This document shows, one piece after another, positions 35,086-43,856 of a DNA stretch of 48,586 nucleotides (positions are counted from its first letter, which is position 1; each line of letters begins with the position of its first letter). The stretch is taken from contig NZ_GL882636.1 in NCBI RefSeq assembly GCF_000195635.1, positions 1-48,586 of the forward strand, read 5' to 3'. This DNA comes from Bacteroides fluxus YIT 12057 (lineage in GTDB: Bacteria; Bacteroidota; Bacteroidia; Bacteroidales; Bacteroidaceae). The notes under the pieces were generated by a model. It was not told the DNA's origin, made no database searches, and saw only the letters and a list, made by a program, of their open reading frames with translations. A program made the translations under genes and the position numbers.

Positions 35086-35748
35086 TTATTTTTTAATCAA
35101 TACTTCATCTACCATACCATATTCTTTGGCTTCCTGGGCAGTCATCCAATAATCACGGTCAGAGTCGGCCCACACTTTGTCAAAGTCCGTATGAGAATGG
35201 TTGGCGATAATCGTATAAAGTTCCTTCTTCAACTTCTGGATTTCGCGTGCTGTAATCTCGATATCCGAAGCCTGCCCCTGCGCACCGCCCATCGGCTGAT
35301 GAATCATGACGCGGGAATGAGTCAAAGCAGAACGCTTGCCTTCGGCTCCTGCCACCAGCAGCACGGCAGCCATACTGGCAGCCATACCGGTACAGATGGT
35401 AGCCACGTCGCTGCTGATGAACTGCATCGTGTCGTAAATGCCCAATCCGGCATATACCGAACCACCGGGCGAGTTAATGTAGATAGAGATATCCTTGCCC
35501 GGATCAACGGAATCCAGATACAACAGCTGCGCCTGCAACGTATTGGCTGTATAATCATCAATCTGTGTACCAAGGAAAATGATGCGGTCCATCATCAGAC
35601 GGGAGAACACATCCAGCTGTGTAACATTAAGCTGGCGTTCTTCCAAGATATAAGGATTTAAATACCCGGCTTGTGACTTGATCACATCGTCCAGCACCAA
35701 GCCGTTCATGCCTAAATGCTTGGTAGCGTATTTTCTGAAATCATCCAT
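35086..35748 (-). CDS. clpP: ClpP, proteolytic subunit of ClpXP
   Basis: Self-compartmentalised serine protease. Nucleophilic Ser in [11 protein letters not shown], catalytic His in [14 protein letters not shown], and the Asp following in the C-terminal third. The strand [21 protein letters not shown] forms the substrate-binding edge. 220 aa. The two Ala residues after the Ser (usual SMGAF) are a conservative variant. First gene of clpP-clpX, with its own promoter just beyond the trigger factor terminator. Confidence 0.97.
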   Translation of the reverse strand: MDDFRKYATKHLGMNGLVLDDVIKSQAGYLNPYILEERQLNVTQLDVFSRLMMDRIIFLGTQIDDYTANTLQAQLLYLDSVDPGKDISIYINSPGGSVYAGLGIYDTMQFISSDVATICTGMAASMAAVLLVAGAEGKRSALTHSRVMIHQPMGGAQGQASDIEITAREIQKLKKELYTIIANHSHTDFDKVWADSDRDYWMTAQEAKEYGMVDEVLIKK

Positions 35749-35781
35749 TCTTATTTCTGTTTTAGTTTTATATTATGAATG

Positions 35782-35813
35782 CAAAGAAACAAAAAAGAAC
35801 ACAGAGACACAAA
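35782..35813 (-). promoter_or_regulatory. Probable promoter of clpP-clpX
   Basis: Minus strand: TTTG (35810-35813), 20-bp spacer, TTTCTTTG (35782-35789), one mismatch. The -33 box is part of the trigger factor terminator's U run. Confidence 0.6.
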
Positions 35814-35849
35814 AAAACACAGAGTTATAGTTTGTCAAACTCTGTGTTT
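35810..35849 (-). terminator. Terminator of tig
   Basis: Perfect 12-bp stem (AAACACAGAGTT at 35815-35826 with 35838-35849) and a U run on the minus strand, 33 bp past the tig stop codon. Confidence 0.88.
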
Positions 35850-35881
35850 CTTTATAAAATCAACTATTTTCCAATAAAATC

Positions 35882-37237
35882 TTATTCAAACATTTTGTTG
35901 AACTCTTCCAATGAAACGTTTTTATTTTCCAATGTCACTTGAGGCTTCAACGCGGCAGCCAACTTAGTCTCGACCGCACGGTTTACCAAACCTTCGACAG
36001 ATTCTTTCTTCTTCAACATCTCTTTAGCATAGTTTTCCAGGATGTCGTCGGGAATGCTCATCATGCCATACTGTGCAAACTGCGCACGTGTAGCTTCCTT
36101 AGCCATATTCGTGACATCTTCCTGTTCAACTTTGATGTCGTTAGCTTTCACCAGCTGTTCCTTGATCAGATGCCAAGTCAGTTCTTCGATGCTCTTGTCA
36201 TAGTTGTCATCTACAAACTTTTCATCCTTGTCCGGGTTGTTCAAGCGCATGATGCGTTTCAGCAGTGCATCCGGGAATTCCAGCTTGCCCACTTTTTCCA
36301 TCATAACCTTGCGCGTATCAATCAAGAACTTATAATCACTGTCAACAACAAACTGAGCGGCAATATTCTCTTTTATCTTAGCGCGGAATTCTTCCTCACT
36401 CTTCACTGCACCTTCACCGAACACTTGGTCGAAGATTTCCTGGTTCAGCTCACCGGCAACGAAGCGGGTAACCTCTTCCACCTGGAAACTGAAGTTTGAT
36501 TTCATCTGTTCGGCCGCTTCCTTTTCGATCTTCAACAATGAAGCCAGTTCCGCAGCGTTACCGTCCCAAGCCGTACTGGGGTTGAATACGAGTACGTCAT
36601 TAACCTTCGCGCCGTTGAAAACAGCTTTCTGCTCATCGTTTTTCATGTACGACGGCATCATTACGGCACCCTCTACCTGGATACCGCCTTCTTTGGTATT
36701 ACCTTCTTCATCCAACTCGGCAAGCAGACCTTTCAACATGTCATTGTCTTCGTAAACATCTACCTTATCATACTTACCTGTACGTTGCGTATAAGCCTTG
36801 ACCTGGTTTTCAACCATATCGTCGGTCACCTCGATCGTATAATAAGCCACCTTATCATCGGCAGAAACCTCTGCCTTGAATTCAGGAGCCAAAGCGATAT
36901 CAAACAGGAATTCAAATTCTTCCATGGTATCGAAATCAATTTCCGGCTGCTTGTCTTCGTTAGGCAACGGCTCACCAAGCATATTGATCTTATTATCCTG
37001 GATGTAATTATATACGGATTCTGAAAGCAGTTTGTTAACTTCTTCAGCTACTACGGATTTACCATACATTTTCTTAACGAGGCTCATAGGAACCATTCCC
37101 TTGCGGAAACCGGGAATCTGTGCCTTCTGGCGGAAACTCTTTAAAGATTTATCTACCTTTTCCTGATAGTCTGCTTTCTCAAGCTTTACAGTAAGCAATG
37201 CACTTACTTTGTCAATGTTTTGTAATGAAACGTTCAT
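35882..37237 (-). CDS. tig: Trigger factor, Bacteroidetes type
   Basis: Ribosome-bound chaperone that shields nascent chains. The N-terminal ribosome-binding domain is recognisable (LKSFRQKAQIPGFRKGMVPMSLVKKMYG; the usual GFRxGxxP signature is GFRKGMVP). The middle domain is too divergent to claim FKBP-type isomerase activity. The C-terminal substrate-binding arms are helical, ending LEEFNKMFE. 451 aa fits the family. It lies upstream of clpP-clpX, as in many bacteria, but with a terminator and separate promoter between. Confidence 0.95.
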   Translation of the reverse strand: MNVSLQNIDKVSALLTVKLEKADYQEKVDKSLKSFRQKAQIPGFRKGMVPMSLVKKMYGKSVVAEEVNKLLSESVYNYIQDNKINMLGEPLPNEDKQPEIDFDTMEEFEFLFDIALAPEFKAEVSADDKVAYYTIEVTDDMVENQVKAYTQRTGKYDKVDVYEDNDMLKGLLAELDEEGNTKEGGIQVEGAVMMPSYMKNDEQKAVFNGAKVNDVLVFNPSTAWDGNAAELASLLKIEKEAAEQMKSNFSFQVEEVTRFVAGELNQEIFDQVFGEGAVKSEEEFRAKIKENIAAQFVVDSDYKFLIDTRKVMMEKVGKLEFPDALLKRIMRLNNPDKDEKFVDDNYDKSIEELTWHLIKEQLVKANDIKVEQEDVTNMAKEATRAQFAQYGMMSIPDDILENYAKEMLKKKESVEGLVNRAVETKLAAALKPQVTLENKNVSLEEFNKMFE

Positions 37238-37290
37238 TCTGACAATTATTTATTTGATTTATACTTTATTCCACTTCTCAAATGAGCGTG

Positions 37291-37321
37291 CAAAATTAGC
37301 GTTATTCTTTCAAATATCAAA
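37291..37321 (-). promoter_or_regulatory. Promoter of tig
   Basis: Minus strand: TTTG (37318-37321), 19-bp spacer, TAATTTTG (37291-37298), full consensus match. Predicted leader about 47 nt. Confidence 0.85.
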
Positions 37322-37425
37322 AAACATTGCCGAATTATTTCAAGCATACACCTAAAGGCAGGCCAAGAAACTGCATCATCATAAAGACCCTGCGAGGGGA
37401 ATTGGTTTTCGAGTGAAAGAAATCT

Positions 37426-37508
37426 GTTCAAAGCCTTTGAATATCCGTTCGCAAGCCGCGAATACATGTTCGCAAGCTTTGAATATCCGTTCGCGCACTG
37501 CGAACAGA
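37426..37508. repeat. Four-copy 21-bp tandem array of small palindromes
   Basis: Units start at 37426, 37447, 37468 and 37489, exactly 21 bp apart, each opening GTTC. Each contains a near-palindrome: TTCAAAGCCTTTGAA, TTCGC-aagcc-GCGAA, TTCGCAAGCTTTGAA and TTCGC-gcact-GCGAA. Units 1 and 2 differ at both arms in a compensating way (CAAAG/CTTTG against CGC/GCG). Confidence 0.88.
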
Positions 37509-37692
37509 GTTTTCACTTAACTCCTCCAACTTTTAGTCTTAGCTTCAAAAGTCTTTTCAGTAGCTTTCCGGAATGTTCGCAAGAAGTACTTGCCTGCAGG
37601 GGCATACGGTATTTCCATTATTCCCTTGCCTTAGGTTCTCCGAGAAAATGAAGCTAAATCAAAACAGGTTCTAAAATATTTAAGGAAAAATA

Positions 37693-37722
37693 TTGTTTAT
37701 CCGAATATTATATGTTTCTTTG
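37693..37722 (+). promoter_or_regulatory. Possible promoter of the RRM gene
   Basis: TTG (37693-37695), 19-bp spacer, TTTCTTTG (37715-37722), one mismatch to TAnnTTTG. It would give a 5' UTR of about 155 nt, unusually long here. Confidence 0.4.
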
Positions 37723-37883
37723 TCGCGGAATGATGGCGCATTAGTTTCTCGATTTCCATTACATGGTTTTTACTTCCGTTTTAAGAACGTTTTTGTAAAC
37801 TCTCTGTCGTTGTGATCCTTGTTATTATTCAGCCATGATTTCCAAGAGAGTTTTATTCATTTATTTATTTTACATTTTTCATT

Positions 37884-38132
37884 ATGAACATTTATGTTGG
37901 AAACCTTAACTACCGTGTTAAGGAAGAAGACCTGCAGAAGGTCATGGAAGATTATGGTACTGTAACTTCTATCAAATTCATTAACGACCGCGAAACGAAG
38001 CGTTTTAGAGGCATTGCATTCGTTGAAATGGAAGACGCCGCTGCTGCAGCCAAAGCTATCGCTGAACTGGATGGAGCCGAATTCTTCGGACGCCAAATGG
38101 TAGTTAAAGAAGCAAGACCTCCCAAGTTCTAA
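37884..38132 (+). CDS. Small RNA-binding protein with one RRM domain
   Basis: An 82-residue protein consisting of a single RNA recognition motif. RNP2 is IYVGNLNY at residues 2-9 and RNP1 is RFRGIAFVEM at about 39-48, both with the aromatic residues that stack on RNA. The C-terminus is short and basic (VVKEARPPKF). In Bacteroides such proteins are abundant and proposed to act as RNA chaperones, filling a role elsewhere held by Hfq or cold-shock proteins; for this gene that is inference. The long 5' UTR fits post-transcriptional control. Followed by a strong terminator. Confidence 0.93.
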   Translation: MNIYVGNLNYRVKEEDLQKVMEDYGTVTSIKFINDRETKRFRGIAFVEMEDAAAAAKAIAELDGAEFFGRQMVVKEARPPKF

Positions 38133-38161
38133 TCATATATTGATTTAAGGAGATATAAAAA

Positions 38162-38187
38162 AAAGACCGCTTGAGGCGGTCTTTTTT
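38162..38187 (+). terminator. Terminator of the RRM gene (probably bidirectional)
   Basis: AAAGACCGC/GCGGTCTTT stem (38162-38170 with 38176-38184), 5-nt loop, T-run on the plus strand and an A-run on the other side giving a U-run on the minus strand for lptB. Confidence 0.9.
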
Positions 38188-38239
38188 ATATCCATACACG
38201 GGAGGAAAGCAGGACCTATCAACCGGCCGGCTTTCCGCT

Positions 38240-38995
38240 TCATACCATAAAATCCTTTCTGCGGAGCACAAAACTATTGCTCAAATACTTCTCGCGCACG
38301 ATCTTGTTTTCCGCCAATTCTTCCGGAGTGCCCTGGAATAAAATTTTTCCTTCGAACAGCAGATATGCCCGGTCCGTAATGCTCAATGTTTCCTGTACGT
38401 TATGGTCGGTTATCAGAATGCCGATATTACGGTCTTTCAGTTTCCACACAATCTGCTGGATATCCTCCACAGCAATGGGATCCACACCGGCAAACGGCTC
38501 ATCAAGCATAATGAATTTAGGGTCGATGGCAAGACAGCGCGCAATCTCCGTACGGCGCCGTTCGCCACCGGACAACTGATTTCCTTTATTCTTTCTTACC
38601 TTTTGCAAGCGAAACTCCGCAATCAGACTTTCCAATTTGTCCTTTTGATATTCCAACGGCTTGTCCGTCATCTCCAGTACCGAGGCTATATTATCTTCCA
38701 CACTCATCTGGCGGAACACAGACGCTTCCTGTGCCAAATAGCCGATACCAGTCTGCGCACGTTTATATACCGGATACTTCGTTATATCCAAATCATCCAA
38801 GAAGATACGCCCCTCGTTCGGAGTGATCAGCCCCACGGTCATGTAGAACGAAGTCGTCTTACCGGCACCGTTCGGCCCCAACAACCCCACAATCTCACCC
38901 TGCTTCACGTTGATGGAGACATGGCTTACCACGGTACGTTTCCCGTACTTTTTCACCAGATCTTCCGTGCGGAGTACCATTTTGCTTTCTTCCAT
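38240..38995 (-). CDS. lptB: LPS export ABC transporter ATP-binding protein
   Basis: ATPase that powers LPS extraction from the inner membrane with LptF and LptG. Walker [11 protein letters not shown]-loop [15 protein letters not shown], signature [16 protein letters not shown] and Walker [14 protein letters not shown] are all present; the FAGVDPIAV wording is typical of LptB rather than other ABC ATPases. I used the ATG at 38995 (MEESKMVLR), since the frame open to 39025 runs past the predicted promoter; the protein is then 251 aa. Divergent from mlaE. Confidence 0.92.
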   Translation of the reverse strand: MEESKMVLRTEDLVKKYGKRTVVSHVSINVKQGEIVGLLGPNGAGKTTSFYMTVGLITPNEGRIFLDDLDITKYPVYKRAQTGIGYLAQEASVFRQMSVEDNIASVLEMTDKPLEYQKDKLESLIAEFRLQKVRKNKGNQLSGGERRRTEIARCLAIDPKFIMLDEPFAGVDPIAVEDIQQIVWKLKDRNIGILITDHNVQETLSITDRAYLLFEGKILFQGTPEELAENKIVREKYLSNSFVLRRKDFMV

Positions 38996-39013
38996 ACTTG
39001 CTTTATTTTGCCG

Positions 39014-39021
39014 CAAATGTA
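39014..39021 (-). promoter_or_regulatory. Minus-strand -7 element for lptB
   Basis: TACATTTG on the minus strand. It is the mirror image of the plus-strand element at 39043-39050, 21 bp away, so the two form a symmetric back-to-back pair. Predicted lptB leader about 12 nt. No TTTG -33 box. Confidence 0.65.
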
Positions 39022-39042
39022 GCAAAAATAAGCTGAAATGAG

Positions 39043-39050
39043 TACATTTG
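39043..39050 (+). promoter_or_regulatory. Plus-strand -7 element for mlaE
   Basis: TACATTTG. Predicted mlaE leader about 13 nt before the ATG at 39071, which supports that start. No TTTG -33 box; its place is occupied by the lptB -7 element. Confidence 0.65.
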
Positions 39051-39070
39051 CAGTCAAATACTTACGAGTT

Positions 39071-39814
39071 ATGATAAAAGCACTTAAAACAGTGGGAAGA
39101 TATATAATGCTGATGGGGCGTGTGTTTGCCCGCCCCGAGCGCATGCGTATGTTCTTCCGCCAATACATCAATGAAATGGAACAGCTTGGCGTGAACTCCA
39201 TCGGTATCGTACTCCTGATATCATTTTTCATCGGAGCCGTCATTACCATACAAATCAAGCTGAACATCGAAAGTCCCTTTATGCCCCGTTGGACAGTGGG
39301 ATACGTCACCCGTGAAATCATGCTTCTGGAGTTCTCCTCTTCCATCATGTGCCTGATATTGGCCGGAAAAGTAGGCTCCAATATCGCCTCCGAATTAGGC
39401 ACCATGCGGGTAACCCAGCAGATAGACGCCCTTGAAATCATGGGAGTCAACTCCGCCAACTATTTGATATTGCCCAAGATATCAGCCATGGTGACCACCA
39501 TTCCGCTGATGGTAACGTTCAGTATATTCGCCGGCATCATCGGTGCTTTCTGCACTTGCTGGTTCGGCGGCATCATGTCGGCAGTCGATCTGGAATACGG
39601 TTTACAATACATGTTTGTGGAATGGTTCATCTGGTGCGGCATCATCAAATCACTGTTTTTTGCTTTTATCATAGCCAGCGTTTCGGCCTTTTTCGGCTAC
39701 ACGGTAGAAGGCGGTTCCATAGAAGTGGGCAAGGCATCCACAGACTCCGTTGTGTGCAGCAGCGTGCTCATCCTGTTTTCCGACCTGATACTGACACAAT
39801 TGCTGATGGGATGA
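39071..39814 (+). CDS. mlaE: MlaE-family phospholipid ABC transporter permease
   Basis: Integral membrane component of the MCE/Mla lipid trafficking system between the membranes. Family motif SELGTMRVTQQIDALEIMGVN is intact, and five hydrophobic stretches are visible (for example IGIVLLISFFIGAVITI and SLFFAFIIASVSAFFGY). From the ATG at 39071 the protein is 247 aa, MIKALKTVGRY. mlaF follows after 81 bp. The MCE-domain substrate-binding protein (MlaD) is not in this window, so it must be encoded elsewhere if this is a complete system. Confidence 0.92.
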   Translation: MIKALKTVGRYIMLMGRVFARPERMRMFFRQYINEMEQLGVNSIGIVLLISFFIGAVITIQIKLNIESPFMPRWTVGYVTREIMLLEFSSSIMCLILAGKVGSNIASELGTMRVTQQIDALEIMGVNSANYLILPKISAMVTTIPLMVTFSIFAGIIGAFCTCWFGGIMSAVDLEYGLQYMFVEWFIWCGIIKSLFFAFIIASVSAFFGYTVEGGSIEVGKASTDSVVCSSVLILFSDLILTQLLMG

Positions 39815-39895
39815 AAACAGCAAATCATAATCACCACCATGCGCTGAGATTCATATTGGAAATGTTTTGAGCGTGGCTAAATCACAAGAATCAAA

Positions 39896-40666
39896 ATGAT
39901 TGAACTAAAAGGACTTTGTAAGTCATTTGAAGAGAAAGAAGTACTGAAAGATATCAACGCCACTTTTGAAAACGGGAAGACAAACCTCATTATCGGCCAA
40001 AGTGGTTCGGGAAAAACCGTACTCATGAAATGTATTGTCGGGCTGCTGGTACCGGAGAAAGGAGAGCTGCTGTATGACAACCGTAATTTCCTTGCCATGG
40101 GCAAAAAGGAAAAGAAAGCATTGCGCCGTGAGATGGGGATGATTTTCCAGAGCGCCGCACTCTTTGACTCCATGACCGTATTTGACAATGTCATGTTTCC
40201 CTTGAATATGTTCAGCAACGACACTCTACGGGACCGTACCCGTCGTGCCATGTTCTGCCTGGAACGTGTCAACCTGGTTGAAGCCAAGGACAAGTTCCCG
40301 GGGGAGATCAGCGGAGGCATGCAGAAACGCGTCGCCATAGCCCGCGCCATAGCCTTGAACCCCCAATACTTGTTCTGCGATGAGCCTAATTCCGGCCTGG
40401 ATCCCAAGACCTCGCTCGTTATTGACGAACTGATACAGGATATTACCCGCGAATACAACATGACTACACTCATCAACACCCACGACATGAATTCAGTGAT
40501 GGGCATCGGTGAAAAAATCATCTACATCTACCAAGGGCACAAGGAATGGGAAGGCAGCAAAGACGATATCTTCACCTCCACCAATGAACGTCTGAACAAT
40601 TTTATCTTTGCATCCGAGCTTTTCCGTAAGGTAAAAGAAGTGGAGATACAGAATATAGAGGGATAA
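39896..40666 (+). CDS. mlaF: MlaF-family ABC transporter ATP-binding protein
   Basis: ATPase partner of the MlaE permease. Walker A GQSGSGKT, Q-loop MIFQSAALFDSMTVFDNV, signature ISGGMQKRVAIARAIA and Walker B FCDEPNSGLDP are present. ISGGMQKR and the NSGLDP wording are characteristic of MlaF. 256 aa is normal. Downstream is a long inverted repeat at 40696-40724. Confidence 0.93.
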   Translation: MIELKGLCKSFEEKEVLKDINATFENGKTNLIIGQSGSGKTVLMKCIVGLLVPEKGELLYDNRNFLAMGKKEKKALRREMGMIFQSAALFDSMTVFDNVMFPLNMFSNDTLRDRTRRAMFCLERVNLVEAKDKFPGEISGGMQKRVAIARAIALNPQYLFCDEPNSGLDPKTSLVIDELIQDITREYNMTTLINTHDMNSVMGIGEKIIYIYQGHKEWEGSKDDIFTSTNERLNNFIFASELFRKVKEVEIQNIEG

Positions 40667-40695
40667 GAAATCCTGCCATTATTATAATCGAGAAA

Positions 40696-40724
40696 AGGTG
40701 TCCGGAACAGTATTCCGGACACCT
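40696..40724. terminator. Hairpin between mlaF and the response regulator gene
   Basis: Perfect 12-bp stem (AGGTGTCCGGAA with its complement, 40696-40707 and 40713-40724) with a 5-nt loop. On the minus strand UUUUCUC follows, making it a plausible end for a minus-strand transcript; on the plus strand there is no U-run. Confidence 0.7.
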
Positions 40725-40824
40725 CATCCTCATAAAACCAGTTAATAGAATTGACTTATATCATCACGATATATTTTGATTGTCCCCACAACTTCACATA
40801 AAAGTGTAAAGTACAATTTCAATT
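40696..40824 (-). ncRNA. Candidate small RNA on the minus strand
   Basis: TAACTTTG (40831-40838, minus strand) is a good -7 element, with TTTT at about the -33 position. A transcript starting near 40824 would run about 130 nt and end at the 40696-40724 hairpin with its U-rich tail. No reading frame of useful length is inside. It faces away from the response regulator gene. Unsupported by expression data. Confidence 0.35.
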
Positions 40825-40830
40825 ACGGGA

Positions 40831-40838
40831 CAAAGTTA
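40831..40838 (-). promoter_or_regulatory. -7 element of the candidate small RNA
   Basis: TAACTTTG on the minus strand in the otherwise empty 230-bp gap between mlaF and the regulator gene. The -33 position reads TTTT. Confidence 0.4.
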
Positions 40839-40853
40839 CACAAAAGCGTTCAA

Positions 40854-40877
40854 TAAAAAAATCACGGAAAACCATGA
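40854..40877 (-). terminator. Terminator of the kinase/regulator operon
   Basis: Minus-strand UCAUGG/CCGUGA stem with UUUU loop (40862-40877), one G-U pair, then U7 on the minus strand, 20 bp after the response regulator stop codon. A second ATGACA/TGTCAT stem overlaps its 5' side. Confidence 0.7.
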
Positions 40878-40896
40878 CAAATGTCATTTTTATGAA

Positions 40897-41550
40897 TTAT
40901 TCAACAATAACCCAACCTTGAGAAATAGCCTTCAACACCATATCTATCGCATTTTTTGCTCCGAACTTCGAAATCAACCTTCTACGAAAAGTTTCTACAG
41001 TATTTTCTGATATTTTTAATAAATCAGCTATTTCATGGGTATTCATCCCTTTGGCTACAGCCTGCAGGACATCCCGTTCACGCCGTGTCGGAACGTCTCT
41101 CGGCTGCAATTCAGATGAAGAGCGGCGCAACTTCTGGTAAATGGAAGTAAAACGAGGACAAGCATACGGCTCTCCCCGCAGTACGGCATGTATGGCATTC
41201 ACCAGTTCGGAGGCAGTCGAGCTTTTCAGAATTACAGCATTTACACCACTCTGCGCCAACCGGTTTATAATCCATACTTCCTCATGCATCGTATTGACAA
41301 TAATCCGCGCATGCTCATTCACCTCCCTGATCCGGGCGATCAGATCGAAACCGGAGATGTCCGGCATCCTTACATCCAATATATACAAATCATAATCACG
41401 CTTGGCAATCAGCCCGGCAGCTTCCACACCGGAAGTAACGGCATCGACCACTGCCACCTCCGGCATCTTGCTTACCAGCCTGCAAATGCCTTCCAATATC
41501 AAGCTGTGGTCATCTACCACCAACATTTCTGCTTTTCCCCCTTTTTCCAT
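40897..41550 (-). CDS. NarL/LuxR-family response regulator
   Basis: DNA-binding response regulator of 217 aa. The receiver domain has the acidic pocket (VVDDHSLI), the phosphoacceptor Asp in LYILDVRMPDISGFD and the switch Lys in VILKSS. The C-terminal LuxR helix-turn-helix is clear (TRRERDVLQAVAKGMNTHEIADLLKISENTVETFRRRL). It starts 5 bp after the kinase gene, so the two form one two-component system. Target genes unknown. Confidence 0.93.
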   Translation of the reverse strand: MEKGGKAEMLVVDDHSLILEGICRLVSKMPEVAVVDAVTSGVEAAGLIAKRDYDLYILDVRMPDISGFDLIARIREVNEHARIIVNTMHEEVWIINRLAQSGVNAVILKSSTASELVNAIHAVLRGEPYACPRFTSIYQKLRRSSSELQPRDVPTRRERDVLQAVAKGMNTHEIADLLKISENTVETFRRRLISKFGAKNAIDMVLKAISQGWVIVE

Positions 41551-41555
41551 AGCTA

Positions 41556-43760
41556 TTATACTAAAACGGTTACTTTCACTTGAACTCCATTCCCTATTCC
41601 ACTATCAAGTTCCACCTTGGCACCAACGGCATCCGCACGTTGCAGCAAGGTACGCAATCCGACACCATTTGTCTTTTTATTCGGTTCAAACCCTCTGCCG
41701 TCGTCCGCAATCAGGACCGAAAGCAATCCGTCCTTCCACTCAAGTCTCACCCGGATACAGGACGCTGCCGAATATTTCAAGGCATTACTGACTGCTTCCT
41801 GCACAATACGATAAAATTCAAATCCTACCTTCTGGGGAATCTTATGCCAATCCACCCCTTCCGTTGAAGAATATTCCGCCTTCATCCCCTCCGGCAAGGT
41901 CAGATGCAATACATAATCGGACAGCATCTCATCAATGGTAGCATATTGGAAAGCCGGAGGCATCAGTTCATGCGACATATTTCTCAGCCGCTGCCGGATC
42001 GTTTCAAGCTGCTTCAACTGTCCATCCATCCTTCCGTCCTTCACCTCGGGCAATGAACATACATTCATCTCAAGAGCCAGCAGACTATTGCATACGTCAT
42101 CATGCAGCTCCGTCGCCATGCGCTGCCGTTCACTCTCCAGGCCATCTATATACTTACGCGTCAGACGTTGTTCCGTATCTTTCTGCAATACCAGGAATTG
42201 CTGTTCTTTCTCGCTTGCTATTTTAGCCAGTCTCGCTATACGGACTTGCTGCCGCAGACGTATATACAGCATGAAAAGCATTACAATAACAAGCAAAGCA
42301 AGCACAGAACCGAATATGATACGCCGCTTCAACAACTCTGCTTCCCGCTCCAATTCATTCTTTCTTAAACGGATGATCTCCAGTTCCTTCTCTTTCGTAT
42401 GATATTTCACTGAATAGTCGGACAACTGCTCCGTATATTCAAAATGAAATGACGAATCACGCAAGGCGTAGGCTTTGTACAGACAATCGTATGCCGCAGC
42501 ATCCTTACGCAATGCCCGGTAACATTCTGCAAGACGCATATAATGTTCATAGTCCATCGGGTCGCGATACCCGTTCTCTAACATATTTATCATCCGGAGA
42601 TAATAATCCGTGGCTTCGGCATACCGCCCACCCATCTGCAACAAAGGAGCTTTTGATTTATAATAACGATAATGTTCCACATCCGTCTTCAGCTCATGAG
42701 CCAACTTATCGAGTTTGCCCAAATAATCCATTGCGGCTTTCTGTTGCCCATTCTGCCGATACGCATTTATCAGATAACTATATACCTCGCAGAGACGCCT
42801 CCTGTTATTCACTTCCTCCAGAATAGGGATTGCCTTTTGCAGAACAGCTATCCCTTCTTCCCTCCTGCCGGAAATATTACACATGATGGCTCCAAGATTG
42901 ACGTAACAAACACCAATCATCTGATGATTACCCAGTTTCAATGCATACTCCACAGCTTTTTCCGAAAAAGGGATTGCATCCTTCGGACGTTTCCAGTCAC
43001 AATAAGCAGTAGCGATGTTGCCATAGATATACGCAGCCGTCCTGAAATTATTCTGGGCTTCACAAAGATGAAGAGCATTCTCGAAACTACTGATACACTT
43101 TTCCAAATTCTTTTGCCGACGATAAATGGTCCCCAGTTGATTCAGATTTTCTATCAGCATAGCGGTATCTTTATCAGCAGCCGAACGCTCTTTTGCTTGG
43201 AGTGTATATACTAACGCCGAATCCATTTTTCCCTCAAATAAATAAGAACTTGCATAATTAGTAAGCATTGTCCTATATCTATCCGCCAAAAGAGGAGTCT
43301 TTTCCGCCAACTGCATCCCTTTGTTAAAGTAATATCGAGCTGAGTCATAGCGGGCACATACATTATAATAATATCCTATATCGCTACAAAGGATTAGTGC
43401 ATCACCTATTCTCCGAGCATTCTCAGCCAACACAAGAGTCTTGTACTTTAAACTAAATCCTTTTGAAAAATCTCCTTTCATGAAATAAGCTTCACTGCTC
43501 CAATTATAACTTTCCAGAAAACAGTCCAAGGATTTATCACGAATAGCTAATTGACGAATAGAATCGGCATAAATCAAAAGTAAATCAGCTCCACTCCCCA
43601 TTTCATAAAGATACTTGCATACTTCACAATAAGCATCTAAATCTTTCACTTTAGCAGCTTTATGACGCAATTCCGACAATTCATTATTTTCTTGGGCTAA
43701 CACAATTCCCTGAATGAAAAGTAATACTACAGATATATAAATTGTTTTTTTCAATCCCAT
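41556..43760 (-). CDS. TPR-containing sensor histidine kinase
   Basis: Membrane sensor of about 734 aa. N-terminal signal (VVLLFIQGIVLAQ) and a periplasmic array of TPR repeats (for example ADRYRTMLTNYASSYLF, LIENLNQLGTIYRRQKNLEKCISSFENAL, AAYIYGNIATAYCDWK), then one transmembrane helix (IIFGSVLALLVIVMLFMLYI), a coiled coil, and a HisKA_3 phosphoacceptor in MATELHDDVCNSLL. The HATPase end has FYRIVQEAVSNALKYS, ADDGRGF and GVGLRTLLQRA. I used the ATG at 43760, because earlier ATGs lie at or upstream of the predicted start. Partner is the adjacent NarL-type regulator. Ligand unknown; the TPR array suggests a protein or peptide contact. Confidence 0.9.
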   Translation of the reverse strand: MGLKKTIYISVVLLFIQGIVLAQENNELSELRHKAAKVKDLDAYCEVCKYLYEMGSGADLLLIYADSIRQLAIRDKSLDCFLESYNWSSEAYFMKGDFSKGFSLKYKTLVLAENARRIGDALILCSDIGYYYNVCARYDSARYYFNKGMQLAEKTPLLADRYRTMLTNYASSYLFEGKMDSALVYTLQAKERSAADKDTAMLIENLNQLGTIYRRQKNLEKCISSFENALHLCEAQNNFRTAAYIYGNIATAYCDWKRPKDAIPFSEKAVEYALKLGNHQMIGVCYVNLGAIMCNISGRREEGIAVLQKAIPILEEVNNRRRLCEVYSYLINAYRQNGQQKAAMDYLGKLDKLAHELKTDVEHYRYYKSKAPLLQMGGRYAEATDYYLRMINMLENGYRDPMDYEHYMRLAECYRALRKDAAAYDCLYKAYALRDSSFHFEYTEQLSDYSVKYHTKEKELEIIRLRKNELEREAELLKRRIIFGSVLALLVIVMLFMLYIRLRQQVRIARLAKIASEKEQQFLVLQKDTEQRLTRKYIDGLESERQRMATELHDDVCNSLLALEMNVCSLPEVKDGRMDGQLKQLETIRQRLRNMSHELMPPAFQYATIDEMLSDYVLHLTLPEGMKAEYSSTEGVDWHKIPQKVGFEFYRIVQEAVSNALKYSAASCIRVRLEWKDGLLSVLIADDGRGFEPNKKTNGVGLRTLLQRADAVGAKVELDSGIGNGVQVKVTVLV

Positions 43761-43784
43761 ATACACATTCATTAAGTATGCGAA

Positions 43785-43792
43785 CAAAAATA
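43785..43792 (-). promoter_or_regulatory. Probable -7 element of the kinase/regulator operon
   Basis: Minus-strand TATTTTTG; predicted start near 43778, leader about 18 nt before the ATG at 43760. No TTTG -33 box. Confidence 0.5.
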
Positions 43793-43856
43793 AGCAAATT
43801 TTTCCCAACGCTCCATATATTAATAAAATATTAATAATTTTATCATATCTCGCTCC

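Larger units (their letters stand above)
37322..37883. other. Long intergenic region between tig and the RRM gene
   Basis: About 560 bp with no convincing gene. It holds the 21-bp tandem array (37426-37508), a further GTTCGCAAG copy at 37574 with a GCAAG/CTTGC hairpin, and the probable promoter and long 5' UTR of the RRM gene. Nothing else recognisable. Confidence 0.6.

Noticed and set aside
37426..37508. CRISPR array or attachment site
   Set aside because: 21-bp units with no spacers and no integrase nearby.
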